Of a stretch of DNA of 64,000 nt, positions 45,610 through 56,739 are shown in pieces. The notes beneath the pieces were generated by a model that ran no database searches, had not been told where the DNA came from, and saw only the letters and a program-made list of their open reading frames with translations. Each line of letters starts with the position of its first letter. The first letter of the stretch is position 1. A program made the position numbers and the translations under genes. Origin of the DNA: Stratiolaelaps scimitus (lineage: Eukaryota > Arthropoda > Arachnida > Mesostigmata > Laelapidae); the NCBI GenBank assembly GCA_019614645.1, contig JABWDB010000015.1:1860001-1924000 (forward strand), in the 5' to 3' direction.

Positions 45610-48555
45610 TCACAAGACGGATCACTGCAGGAATATAGCCAAATAGAGAGAAAGACGAACCGGCATTAATTCTAGGCAGGACAACTATCGCAACAGCGCC
45701 AGCGAGAGCGTTGTGAAATTGAGCCGATTATTTCTAACCTGGCTCCAGTGCTAAACGAATCATTCTAGGTCTACCTATTGAGCCTAGTCTCGTTCATGTC
45801 ACAGTTCTACCATTCAGCATTCAGAAGCTACACAATAATTCAACTTTAAATTGGCCACATGCAGGTTGTAGTATTAGCCCACCGATACAAATTTTTCTCA
45901 TTGCCAAACAGGGTAGATGGTCCAACACTGTTTCGGCTAAATCTTGCTGGTGGTGGCCACATACGACATTTGCTGGCGAGATCCCTCTTCAGCTATTTCT
46001 TCCTATACTATGTTTCCTCTCGTGGTTATATCATATTCGTGGTCAAGACGACGTGTAAAATATACGCCTAGGTCCTGCGTGTCGCTTGCACTAACCATCG
46101 ATGGGATTTGCGCTACGCTTTTTTCTATGAGTGTTAGGGATTTGCATCGTAATAATATGATTCCCAAGTGAGCGTTCACGGGATCACGTCAACGACAGCA
46201 GCAGATTGGCGAACAAATTTTGAATTCTCGCCGGAGACCGCTTCTCAGGCACTTTTTGTCAGACGTTTCATCCTTGCACTGATAGCCGCTGACGTACAAC
46301 GCAAACCTCACAGCCGGAGATTTGGAAATGAGATAGAGACACAAAAACCGAGTCAGCATTAGTTCCAGTGCAGTAGGCGTCCGGCGCCCAGTGAGAAAAC
46401 AGCAAACCTCATTTTGGATAGCCGTGTGGCATTGTTACGATCGCAATGATTTTATCCTGTTCGAAATTACTGCCTTGAAATAGGCTCCCTTTGGAGGTAC
46501 TGCAGAGGTCCACAATGCGATATTGAAGACTGGAAATGCCTCATTACCTGTCGCGCCTAATGGTGCTCGATCTGCGAGCACGGTTAGACAGTGGAGAATA
46601 CGAGCCGCTGTCAAATAAGCGGTCTACGGTGCATTGATTGAGTTCAACTGTCATCTGTTTGCCCGCTAGTTTCGTATATTTTCAAATAATTTCTCTTAGC
46701 ATCCAGTCGTCCTTATACAGTAGAATGATGCAGGGCTATATCTCAAACTGATATACACTACGAATCCAAGTGGTTGATTAGCGTTCCATACAAACAACGT
46801 GACCCTTGGGCGTAGAAACGAACGTTCTGGACGTTCCACCAGTGCATCAGGGCGTCTGTGGTACCGGCGACCTCCAACAGCAACTATGGCTATTGCCAGG
46901 CTTGTTTCGAATGACGCTGCTGCGGCTGTTACAGTTTCAACATCAGCAAGCACCGCACTTGCGTTAGGCCACCTGGGCGCCCTTGGCCTCGGTTCGTCCA
47001 ACCACGACTAGCCCTTCAGCTATCGCGAGGGTATCGTAGGCGAGGCAGCTCCTAAAGTCTTCTATCTCGCCATGGACGAATGTCCGTCCACTAGACCGTG
47101 TGGCTAAAGAAGAAGACAGACAGATCTGAGGGAGAGAGAAACTCATGGGGCTGTGACTGGAGCTGTTGGTTGACTGGTGCAAATACGACAGAGTCCTCGC
47201 AACCAGACCGGCGGCTGTTACCGCCGCCGCCGCGCGACGGATGCTAGCGCAGGCTAGACAGCGACACGGTGGAGGCTCGTACGAATAGCGTTGTTCACGC
47301 GGTCCGGAAACGGTTCGCATGTGGAACAAGGTGGACCATGTAGCCGCGTAGTAGCAGAGGTAGGCAGAGGGGGGAGGGCGAGAGCAGCAGGCGACTGTTC
47401 GCAAAGAAGTGTAGGGGGGGAGGGGGGTGCGTCCCATCGGCCTTGAGGGAACTTCAGGCCAGGGGTACGACTACTTGCGGCAGGCAAGCAGAGGAAGAAA
47501 ATTGCAGAAAAAAAAGCACGCCGAGACAAGGCCGCACAGATACACAAGATAGCCAGCGAGCAAGAAGAAAGCACAGCGAAGTATTGTATGATGCTGTAGA
47601 AGACAGATAACTGGAGGAAGAGAGGGGGAGAGACGTGACGACATAATTCGCGTGTCTCGGGACGTACCATAGTATGTATAGGGAAATGATGCGTGGGGGT
47701 TTGGTGCTGGTGATGGTGATGGGGGGTGTTGTCACCCCCGAGAAATCGCGATGTGACCTTGGCCGGACAGGCGACAAGCAGACGAGTGAGGCAAGAACGT
47801 CGGGGAGGGGAACAGACACGGAAAATAGTTTGTTCATATGTGAGCAACACCAACAATAGAACGCGTATAATAAATAATCAAGCAGCGTCCCTGTAATATC
47901 ATGACGATATTGTAATATTGCGTGGACAATATTATGTGATGTGGCAGTGCAATATCCGTTTGTGATGAGCTATTATACTAACGACATTGGACTTAATACT
48001 TAATATAGTTTCTATTTCGTTATGACAATAATTATAAGAATTATGATTATAATAGTAAATTAAAAAGCAAGCATTCGTTTAGCGTCAAGTTGAAGGGATC
48101 ATTTCATTCGGGAAATTTAATTCGATGATTGATCACCGTCTACCGTAGCATGTTTTTTGGCACTGCCAAGAAAAATCCCGCACTGATTGATCCACCTGTA
48201 TGCCCCTCCGACCTCCCAGCGCACTTTGAAGCTGGCTGGTAGAGAAATTGAAGAGCTAGCATGCGTGCTTGTGTGCCCCTAGAAACCGTCTCTCATCACT
48301 ATGTGAAGTGGTCTTTAGCAGGGTGCGTGGACGGTGAGTGCGGACCCGCTGCGCCAGCGCATCTTGCTCAACAACGGCGAATATTGAGAATTCGTCAGAG
48401 TGGGCAACTGATGTATTCGCGCTGAGCTGGAGTCGGCTTCAAGTAACATCATCGAACGAATGCGCTCAGACGAACATGACGGTGCTGCCCCGAAAGGACG
48501 AACATGTTAGAGACTCTGGCGTTGAGGCGTCTTCGTTTCCGGCCGACGAGAAGAG
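45610..48555. other. Intergenic into a GC-rich block
   Basis: From 46800 to 47860 the sequence is GC- and purine-rich and open over long stretches on the minus strand (46964-47437, 47254-47856) in two frames at once, with no motif. I take these for composition artefacts. 47860-48300 is AT-rich and empty. Confidence 0.4.
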
Positions 48556-48559
48556 AGAA

Positions 48560-48931
48560 ACTCGTTAGCAGCATGACGGCCGCAGCATTAGCTTGCGCTC
48601 CTACTCAGCCGCTTGTCCTCGGCCCCGGCCACGTCTAGGCCCTGTCCCTGGCCGGCCCCTTCATTGCCTGCCGTTTCTGCTTGCCGCACTGTGCCGCTGT
48701 CGAAGATCCCGTTTGCGCGTTTCTATCCACTCAAGGGCAGCCCACCGGGTCCATTGCAGTCCGCAGGTCTCGGCTCTGTGCTTCGGCGAAGTGAGAAGGT
48801 ATCGACATTATTGAGTAGAATGTGAGCGCTGCAGTACTCCCTCGGTGTGTCAGACGTTCGCTCTGCGCAACGCTCGACAACTCGCGGCAGGGAATCGCAG
48901 CCGGCAGACAACGCGAGTCGAGGCGGTCGAC
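48560..48931 (+). promoter_or_regulatory. CpG-rich possible promoter and 5' UTR
   Basis: GC- and CpG-rich sequence directly upstream of a strong Kozak ATG. No TATA box or clear initiator was recognised; the call rests on composition and position. Confidence 0.25.
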
Positions 48932-49166
48932 ATGGAGCCGCCACCAGCTGATGCTGGCCGTCGAACTACTATCCAAAGGGCGAAACGGGGTGCTGGGCAC
49001 AAGCCGGTTAGCAAGATGTATGCGGGTGAACGCTTGTGCAGCGCCAACGACTGGTTCCAACATCTAACAGAGGTTCCCCCAACCACTAACGGAGGCACAC
49101 CAACGCTGACGGAGCACAGAGACGGCACCGTCCAACTACTACGACTACTCCTCCTGCTACTACAGG
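48932..49166 (+). CDS. Possible first coding exon, unknown protein
   Basis: The ATG at 48932 lies in a strong context (GAC before, G after). Seventy-eight codons follow, ending one base into the next codon at a consensus-like donor (ACAGG|GTGAGT, GT at 49167), so the exon would leave phase 1. The peptide starts MEPPPADAGRRTTIQRAKRG, continues with SKMYAGERLCSANDWFQHLT, and ends in a leucine run coded by CTA/CTC/CTG codons. No domain is recognised and no second exon was identified downstream. The frame is also open upstream of the ATG, so a longer exon is possible. Confidence 0.3.
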
Positions 49167-49169
49167 GTG

Positions 49170-50800
49170 AGTGAGAAAGATAGCGGGAGCGAGGAATCGA
49201 GAGAGGGGTCGGTTCTTCTTTGCGGCTCACGATGGATGGAACGCACAGAGGAGCAGGCATGGAAGGGGTCTCTTCCAATGGAAAGACCGTGGCCGTAATG
49301 AGTGGCCATGAGTGCCGAGAACCAAACCGATATCAGAATGCCAATATTCATCATGAACACACGTTCGTTCGAGGTTTGTCCGGGGGCACGCGCACACGAC
49401 CATCGAGTTTGGCCCCGCTCGAGTGCGTGCCTCGACTTCGGCCGACCCTTGTTCGCGTCCCGCTGGGCCGCTGTCGTTAGTGAGTTGGTTTGACTGGCCG
49501 AGCGGTCGAGTGGGTGGGCGAGCGAGCTGGCCGATGATTTTTATTTTTGTTCTTGAATGATGATTCCCCACCACTCTCCAACGGCCCGCCAAATATCCAG
49601 CTCGCATATCCCTTCACGGCTTCGCTGTCGCCGTGGCTGGGATCACAATGAGTTTTTCTTCATTTCGAAAGGCGGCGCAAAGGCGGCACAAGCAGCAGCA
49701 GCAGCAAAAAAATCGCCACCGGTAGAAACAGACCAGCGGTATGCGTGTGCATGGGTGGCAGTGCGGCTTATAGGATTTGCTATTTTACATTTGGAGAAGC
49801 GAGTGCCGGTGCGGGAATAGAGAGAATAAATGAGCTGCCAAACAAAAAAAACGTGTGAACGCTACAGTGTTTGAAAACGGGGTGAACAGCGGAGACCGGA
49901 GAAGCTCACAGAATCGAGTAGTTTGGACAGTGAACGGGCAGTGAAAATCGTCCGAGTCCCGCTATCGCACTGTGCCTATGGCGCAAAGTGCTATCGAATT
50001 TCGCTTGCGATTGTCGCTCATCGACGTCGGTGTCTCATGAGGTGCTGTCACGTAACGAGATCGGCTCGGCTTGGCTCTCGATGCTAGTTACAGGGTCGTT
50101 GCGAGGAACGACGTCTCGTCTCTCCCGAAGCGCCATCGTTATCTCGTGGGTCAGGGAGGCCCGCAAGCCAACATCATCTACAGGTGGAGCGGCTGACGGG
50201 TTGTCTGAGTGGCGTCTCTCGTGACCCATTCCTTCAGTGGGCCGAGTTCGTATGGTTAATGTACGTCAGCGAGCAGATGACATGTACATAGATCACTTTA
50301 GCGCGAGTCTTGCTGTGTAGCCTTTGTCTTGTCGCCACGGTCGACGAGACAGGACTACGCTACAAGTCGCGTCGACCGACCGACCCACCAGCCAGCCAAA
50401 CAGTGGAGCCGGATGGATCATGCAAAGTGGCCATCAGTCAATTTGAACGCCGACGCTATTGATGCATGATTGGCGGAGTCAACGACCAACGAATTCAGTC
50501 GGGCCTCGGATGATTGAGAGATCGCTGGCTATTTTGATCGGTGGCGGCTGGCCCAGTGACGAGCCCGTTCGTGCACGGCCAGGGCCTGCTCAGTACTATT
50601 TTTTTTTTTGTAGAACATACCAGCTGCGCAGGCGTGGACCCTTAAAGATGCTTTCGTGTGTGGTCGCATGTCGAGGAATGTTTGAATCATTGGAGAGTTC
50701 TGTTGAGATCCTCGTAGTAGTTCGTTCGGGGTATTGTACATAAAAGGATAATAATGTGTTGCTTTCGTCCCCATAATGGACAATTATGGCAATAAACACT
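49170..50800. other. GC-rich region grading to AT-rich, no supported gene
   Basis: If the exon at 48932 is real, this would be intron. Overlapping ORFs on both strands (49160-49607) show no motif. (TA)n at 50803-50819 abuts the Tc1-like element. Confidence 0.35.
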
Positions 50801-50827
50801 CAATATATATATATATATACATATTTA

Positions 50828-51477
50828 CACACCGCGTCAAAAGGATAGCCCGCCCCCATGTTTCTGATTGTCTTTGTTCCCAGCAGTAAGTAGCACAGCG
50901 TCGCTTTGAGTCACTCACATATAATACATTTCAAGAACACTCCACGAATATTTGTCGATCTAAGTCTGATGTAGACATTTGCTATCGGAAATTGTCGTTT
51001 TGAGGGTGCGTCAAAAGGATAGCCCACTTAGTGTTTGTCGAGTAGGACGACAGTTGACACGCAACTGAGTTGTAAGATCGTTTTCGTACAAATTTTCTGG
51101 ACCCTTGTCAGTGAAAGCTACGATGGGCCGAGTCCTGCAACTTCGCGAAGATGAGAAAAAGAATTTTGCCCAGTCGATTAAATTTCTGTTCTGGAGAACG
51201 GCGGCTGCCCGACAAAATGCTAAATTTGTTAAAAAAAATTGTAAGAGAACGATGTTAGAACTCACTTGCGTTCGACAGACACTAGGTGGGCTATCATTTT
51301 GACGCACTTTACAATTTCCGATATCAAATGCTTACATGAGAGGTAGATAGCCGAATATTCGTGGAATGTTCATGAAATGTGATGTATTTGAATGACTGAA
51401 AGCGAAACCGCAGTGCTATTTACGGTTGAGAAAAACATCAGAAACATGGCGGTGGGCTAGCCTTCTGACGCGGTGTG
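50828..51477 (+). mobile_element. Internally deleted Tc1-like transposon with IR/DR ends
   Basis: A 650-bp element flanked by TA (50826-50827 and 51478-51479), starting CACACCGCGTC and ending with its complement. The two arms (about 240-250 bp each) are inverted copies that align over most of their length. Each arm carries the motif GCGTCAAAAGGATAGCCC, or a one- to two-base variant, twice: at its outer tip and about 170 bp inward (left 50834 and 51008; right near 51288-51304 and 51454-51472). This matches the inverted-repeat/direct-repeat layout of the Tc1 superfamily (Sleeping Beauty, Minos, Paris). Between the arms a 60-codon frame starts MGRVLQLREDEKKNFAQS, like the N-terminus of Tc1 transposases, and soon joins a short C-terminal remnant. 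All catalytic residues are deleted, so it could only have moved in trans. Confidence 0.85.
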
Positions 51478-51524
51478 TATATATTATATATATCGATTTG
51501 CTCGAAATCGAGTATCTACAGCTA

Positions 51525-51632
51525 CGACAGGTCCTCATAGTCATACCTAAAAAAAGGTTAAGAGCTGAGGCCTAAGATAGGGTAAGAGAGGGTAAGATAG
51601 GGGAACAGCTGAGGGTCAGCTCAGAAAACTGT
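51525..51632 (+). repeat. Dispersed repeat, family R3 copy 2
   Basis: GACAGGTCCTCATAGTCATA, AAGAGCTGAGGCC, then about three tandem units of the TAAGATAGGG type where copy 1 has one, then GAACAGCTGAGGGTCA. Confidence 0.75.
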
Positions 51633-51639
51633 GAAACTG

Positions 51640-54565
51640 TATCTACAGCTCAACAGGTTTGCCTATTCGTCCTGTTTTGAAGGGGAGCTTGTCCCGTTTC
51701 TTTGTCCCACATTGTTAAAAATGTGATTCATATCGATATACATAAATATAATATATTATATAGGTATATAGATATATATATATATATATAAACTTACATA
51801 TTCTTCCGTGTTATATATTGTTACCTATTACGTATTGACGCCTATTTTAGCTAAGATATAAAACGTACTTAAAAGCCTATTTTTCCTGTTGCGCCTTCAT
51901 CACTGCGAGAACCTTCTATAGACTTGAATTTTTAGGGATGTCACAGCTCTTCGGCAGATGGTGGATCAACCTCACTGACATTCGCACCCATATAAATATA
52001 TAGCGTCAAAACGTCCTGCGTCCCTGTTCCCAGATGGCCCATTCACCAAACGAGTCATCTAACCGGGGGACGTACCCTTCAAGCCCGGCTCATCTCCCTA
52101 ACGGGTTCTGAACCCTGAAATTACTCGCGTATCTAGGCCGTCTCAATTGTAGCTCCCAATTCGTCTTGTATCACCCATATACTATCCTATGCTGATTACG
52201 ATGAAGCGTGGACGAGTTGAGTCACGTGGGGTTCCAGCACTGGCCTATCTTGGGAAAAAATAGAGAGAGAAAGAGGAAGACTCTTGACGATCCGCACCCT
52301 TCTTAATGAGCTTTCTTCATCGTGCGCTCCTTTCGTGCGCGCTTCTTTGCTCGTGGGGTAGTCGCTCGTAACACCTTATTGTTCTCACAATGACATAATC
52401 ACGTTTCGTCGAACTCGGCCGAGTTGCTTTGTTTACTTTTTATAGATAGTCCGATTGGCACCGCGTTAGGGATCGCATCCCTCTAAATACAAGCTCGTCT
52501 CGGCCTATCATCTCCTTCGAGGATACAGTCAGGACGAATTGTTGCTATCATCACTGCTCATAACTGTGATAAACTAACCAGGAACTTTTATATATGCAGA
52601 CTCGGATATGAACCAACGCTTTCTCCCATTTGCTACTATCGGCTATGCGCTGCCGAGAGGCTACTTAAAGGGGTTGTTTATAGGTTCCGGTTTCGAAACG
52701 TTGGTTTCAGCGAATTGAACTGTACTTCTGGCTAGCACAAACTGCTCGGGAAGGTGGTGAATCTGCATGGCAAGAGTTTGTTCCATCGATCGCCGTTAGT
52801 CATGTCTCATAAATATTTTTGCTGGAAATACGCTGAGGTCATCAATAGGGATGGAGTCCTTACACCGCATGCTCACATGGTCTGTTAGCATTTTGCAAAC
52901 GAACATAGTGTTACTATTTCAACCATCGAGATCGTTTACAAATCGAACACTTCTTTCTTCTTTCACTGACGGCAGCCGAACCCCGTAGCTATAGTAGAAT
53001 AAGCATAGCGAACGATTCACGCAGATAGACGTTCGTATAATGATAGATCAGGTCTGCTACCTCCAGAATTCTCTAGTAGCAATTACGCTGCCATCTAGGC
53101 TCATGCCTCTAACTTCGCTTGGTGCTTGATCGACGCCATGAACGCCTGCACCGGCGGCGGCATCGTTGCCGAAGCGGGCCAGTCCGGAATCTTACGGAAG
53201 GGGCCTCAGCAGCAGTTAAAGGGGAAAAATAGAAGCTGTTGACTATTCGCCGGTCTGTCAGCTCGACGTGCGAAGGCGTCGATAGCTAACTCGGGCAGCA
53301 CAGTGTTCGAGATGCTACCCGCCCTCATCGTGTACGGAACGGAGTCCCTGTGGGATACCACGACTGGGTCCATAGGGGAGGTTGAATGCCGGCTGGTTCA
53401 TGGTTCCTCACATCATCGAGCGGCGGTGCACAGCCTCCAATGGCCGTACTAAATGCAGCTTGGAGGCGTACGGCGGCGGCGGCTCTCTCCCGGCATCATT
53501 GGCAAATTCGCGTTTCCGAGAGACTTTGGACTTTGATGGGTTTGCTGCGCAACTTCCTGCCTCCTCTAGACACAGCGGAGCTGAGGCCGATACTTGCATC
53601 GCATAATCTGTGGACCCGAACTAGCAGTCGGGGTCCTCAAAACACTTGGCGGCCTTCGGTATCGGCGAAGCCCACCGCACAGACGTGTGCAGTTATTAAA
53701 GGATGCTAATTGAAGTTGCCCCATGACGTAACGGCCAGGTGCAAAACACGCATGGACCTGATAGTTCGAAGTTTGATCGAGGATAGTTCCAGACGGTTGT
53801 AGGACAAAAGGTTATGAGTATATTCCCATGTTTGCTTAGGATGGACTTGCTATGCACATATGTTGGTGGAAGTGGGCATCGTTATGTTGTATGGTGTTCT
53901 ATGATGAGAGGTGCGAGAGTGTTCAAAAATGATGATCGTGCTTGATGAATGTGACTTCAACGCTTCAATATACCAAAACAAAAAATAGAGCGAAAATGGT
54001 TTCTTCATTTTCTTCAAAGCCTTTAAGGGCGTTGTTGAATATATTTCTTCCTGGCGTTATAGGCCGTTCACGAGTAATATTATAGTAGCAATAGGACAAT
54101 CAGCCTATTTCCGTGTTCTGTTTATTCATCAATATTGGTGATATTGGAAATATTAGGAAATAGGTTTTCTAATTTTTGTATTGTTTTGGAACACAATGTA
54201 AAATGTATACGCACTTACCCCGAGCTCCTCACATATGGCTTTTGAGTGTGGCCCATTGCTGTGTCGACTAGAAGCAGTGATGAAGGGGAAATAAGCACAC
54301 AAAGGCTATCAAATAGTTGGATCTACCACTTAATATTTCGTGGAAAAATTAAAGATGGTATGAACGAAGATCAGGTACTCCAATTTCACTATGCTAATTG
54401 AACATTATGTTGGCGTACAGAAGAACTCGTGGAAGTCACTTTTACGAGGAGGAGGCGTTGCAGGTACAGAATCTCGTTTTTCAAGCTCGTAGCGCACTAC
54501 ACAGCACCACCGCAACCTTTTCTATCAACAGTTTGTTAGCTGTTAGCTAAAATGTAAAGCGGTTC
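51640..54565. other. Intergenic, mostly AT-rich, one GC-rich patch
   Basis: (TA)n at about 51774-51790. The patch at 53140-53700 is partly open in all plus-strand frames, with no recognisable motif. A minus-strand acceptor/donor pair brackets 54219-54267, with no other exon nearby. Confidence 0.4.
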
Positions 54566-54571
54566 TCGTAA

Positions 54572-54609
54572 CAAGTAAGCTTTTTTTTCGTTCAAGTAAG
54601 CTTTTTTTA
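54572..54609. repeat. 21-bp period tandem duplication
   Basis: CAAGTAAGCTTTTTTT occurs at 54572 and again at 54593. Confidence 0.85.
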
Positions 54610-54614
54610 AGAGG

Positions 54615-55365
54615 TTAAATGTAAATCCCGCATGGACACCAGGCCTCACAATAAGGTAGCAGGCCGTCTATGCCAGACCAAGGATGGCCTTAAGACGGAA
54701 TTTTAACAAACAACACTCCTTCTTATAAGTTTTCATCACTGGGCAAGAACTAGAGCCCTTGAGGAGGAACGGCGTTTAAGCTGACGGTCTGTGTGCAGCC
54801 GTGACATCAGTAAGTTGACTCATTGTGTTTACCTTGAAATGCCTCGTTTTTGTATATTAGTATTTGTTATAGTAGTTGTTTGTATGATGCAAAGCCTCCG
54901 TATTTTCGCAGTAATGGCTTTGTGTTTTTTAAAACACAAAAATAGGTCCACACAGCAGTTGAGAGTTTGTGGACAAGTCTAGACGCGAATTTCGACCAAA
55001 TCTTTGGCTTTTTAAGAAAATCATTCATAAGTCAATTTCCTGTCGCATTACACATTCAATATCTTTAGAGGTGCACCACCAGGGAAAATCAGTCTGAAAT
55101 CAATCTTCAAAGGCGCACCGGGTGATACGATGTGTAGAAAGCGTCTCAGAGCATCATCGCCTTTTAATCTTCCCATTCTTACTTCCATTCTTCTGAAGGG
55201 TTTTTGCTTCAGGTTGGACCTTAACTCTTCTGCTATCAGACATGACTGGTTATTCATCCGCATAGCATTGGCATCACATTGAGTGACGTACCAGGAAACC
55301 TCGTCTATGGACGAGGTCTTCGATCTGCATTTGTCCAAAGTCGTTGCAATGCGAGGTATATGTCA
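54615..55365. other. Intergenic with one coding-like minus-strand ORF
   Basis: The minus-strand frame 55338-55048 (96 codons) reads evenly and ends with two similar phrases (SPGAPLKI, GGAPLKILNV) produced by an imperfect DNA duplication. It shares TTAGAGGTGCACCACCA with the SINE body at 42531-42547. Unassigned, probably repeat-derived. Confidence 0.35.
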
Positions 55366-55368
55366 TTC

Positions 55369-55458
55369 AGGTTCGAGTCCAATGGCGTGATATATAAGAG
55401 AACTTAGGCAGTGCAGTACTGCAGAATTTCCCTTAATAAACCAATGAAACCTTTAACC
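55369..55458 (+). repeat. tRNA-derived SINE copy: B-box plus conserved tail
   Basis: B-box AGGTTCGAGTCC (55369-55380), then GAGAACTTAGGCAGTGCAGT, ACTGCAGAATTTCCC and TTAATAAACCAATGAAACC. Confidence 0.65.
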
Positions 55459-55459
55459 A

Positions 55460-56290
55460 ATACGTTCATCAATGTCAGGGCCGGTGGGCTTCCCCTATAT
55501 CGAGCCCGGCAGCTGACTCTCGTACGAGTGCGGGGCTGAGCCTGCGGCTATCAGCGTACACAAGCGCGTATATATACTATCTGTTCCAGCTGACTCGCCT
55601 GGCTTAGATAGAGTCGTCCCATCCGCAAACGAATCTTCGCCGCACCGCACTGACTATGTCTGTCGCGGCGGAAGTTCTTGCGGAAGCCCGATCGCGGAGT
55701 ACTTTGCGTTTGTAGAATAAATAGTTTGACCTGGGATTATTAGCGTTATGGAATACCTGTTACCGTTTTGACGTTCGGCTTGTTAGGCAGTCGGCCAGCC
55801 GGCAAACTCCACGAACGTAACATATATGAAAATAGATCCCAGAGGGAGAACTAGTCGACAACATTAAGCTGTGCTCATCAAAGCGTCAGGCTGAGAGTCG
55901 CTGAGGGTGGAACTTTAGCCGATGGGAAAATAGGCCGCTCTCTATGGTTCAGTTTACAGATGACAAACGATCTAAATATGTTCCGTTGAGATAGGTGATC
56001 TGCTAGCATCGGTGGTTCGCGATATTTCGCTTCTGAGTAAATCATTCGAGACGCGTTTCGTCAAATTCTATACGGTTAAGTCGGCTATTCTTTAGTAAAT
56101 AATGTCTTTTGTTATACATAGATGTATTCGTAACCTAAATATTTCGACATGTTCGCTATGAAGTACCATCAAAATAAATACCCCTGGGTGTCTCTGGTAT
56201 CAAGAACCGTTACAGGCAATTTCTGTTCTCCTTTCGGAACATACTGTAGGATCACGATATATGTGTCGTTTTCATAACATATAGCTCTTT
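55460..56290. other. Intergenic, nothing recognised
   Basis: No ORF with support. Confidence 0.5.
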
Positions 56291-56299
56291 TTGTCGGGC

Positions 56300-56332
56300 T
56301 CTCAACATTTAACATTTACGGTACTACTTTAT
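56300..56332 (+). repeat. Dispersed repeat, family R2 diverged copy
   Basis: CTCAACATTTAACATTTACG followed by GTACTACTTT, similar to 45568-45604. Confidence 0.5.
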
Positions 56333-56439
56333 ATTATATCGCTGCTGGCAGTTTGTGTGGGCCACTAATGCCACTATTCTATAATAATTCACTATTTCCT
56401 TGAGTGTGTAAATCACAATGTTCAGCGTCAGTTAGAAAA

Positions 56440-56733
56440 ATGATTTCTTTGTTTTTCTTGCAATTTCTAATGTCATCATGTTTCACGCAAGTTAATGAAT
56501 GTGGCGAGTTTCAATCGATCTATTATCGACCTTGTACTTTGCAAGCCTCTTGCACGTTGCTTGTACATTGCGATCAGATCCGTAACGATTCAAATACTTC
56601 GCGTGCGATTCGTCGCTGTCATATCGGGCCTGTTTTCCAGTCCTTCCGTCACGAGCACATCCACGTACGAAGGTACGTCAGTGGCTGTGTTTTAGAGGAA
56701 GATGTTTCGATAAATATTACCGATGAATGGTAA
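56440..56733 (+). CDS. Putative small secreted cysteine-rich protein, 97 aa
   Basis: The ATG at 56440 (A-rich context) opens 97 codons to TAA; an in-frame stop sits 39 bp upstream. Residues 1-17 form a signal peptide (MISLFFLQFLMSSCFTQ). The mature part starts VNECGEFQSIYYRPC and has six Cys (21, 32, 38, 44, 60, 83), spacing C-x10-C-x5-C-x5-C-x15-C-x22-C, plus sequons at N49, N52 and N92. An even Cys number suggests three disulfides. The spacing does not fit Kunitz, TIL or knottin patterns that I know. A TATA-like TATAATAA lies near 56380 and a TCAGT initiator-like string at 56428, but their spacing is not ideal. The end (GAATG|GTAAAA) could also be a weak donor, making this a first exon. Function unknown. 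Confidence 0.4.
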   Translation: MISLFFLQFLMSSCFTQVNECGEFQSIYYRPCTLQASCTLLVHCDQIRNDSNTSRAIRRCHIGPVFQSFRHEHIHVRRYVSGCVLEEDVSINITDEW

Positions 56734-56739
56734 AACTCT

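Noticed and set aside
46964..47856. 157- and 200-codon minus-strand ORFs
   Set aside because: They overlap each other in different frames on a purine/pyrimidine-biased strand; the 200-codon one starts at TTG and has no domain.
54219..54267. Minus-strand 49-bp micro-exon (acceptor TGCTTCTAG, donor GTAAGT)
   Set aside because: Isolated pair with no neighbouring exon; such pairs are expected by chance in 128 kb of strand.
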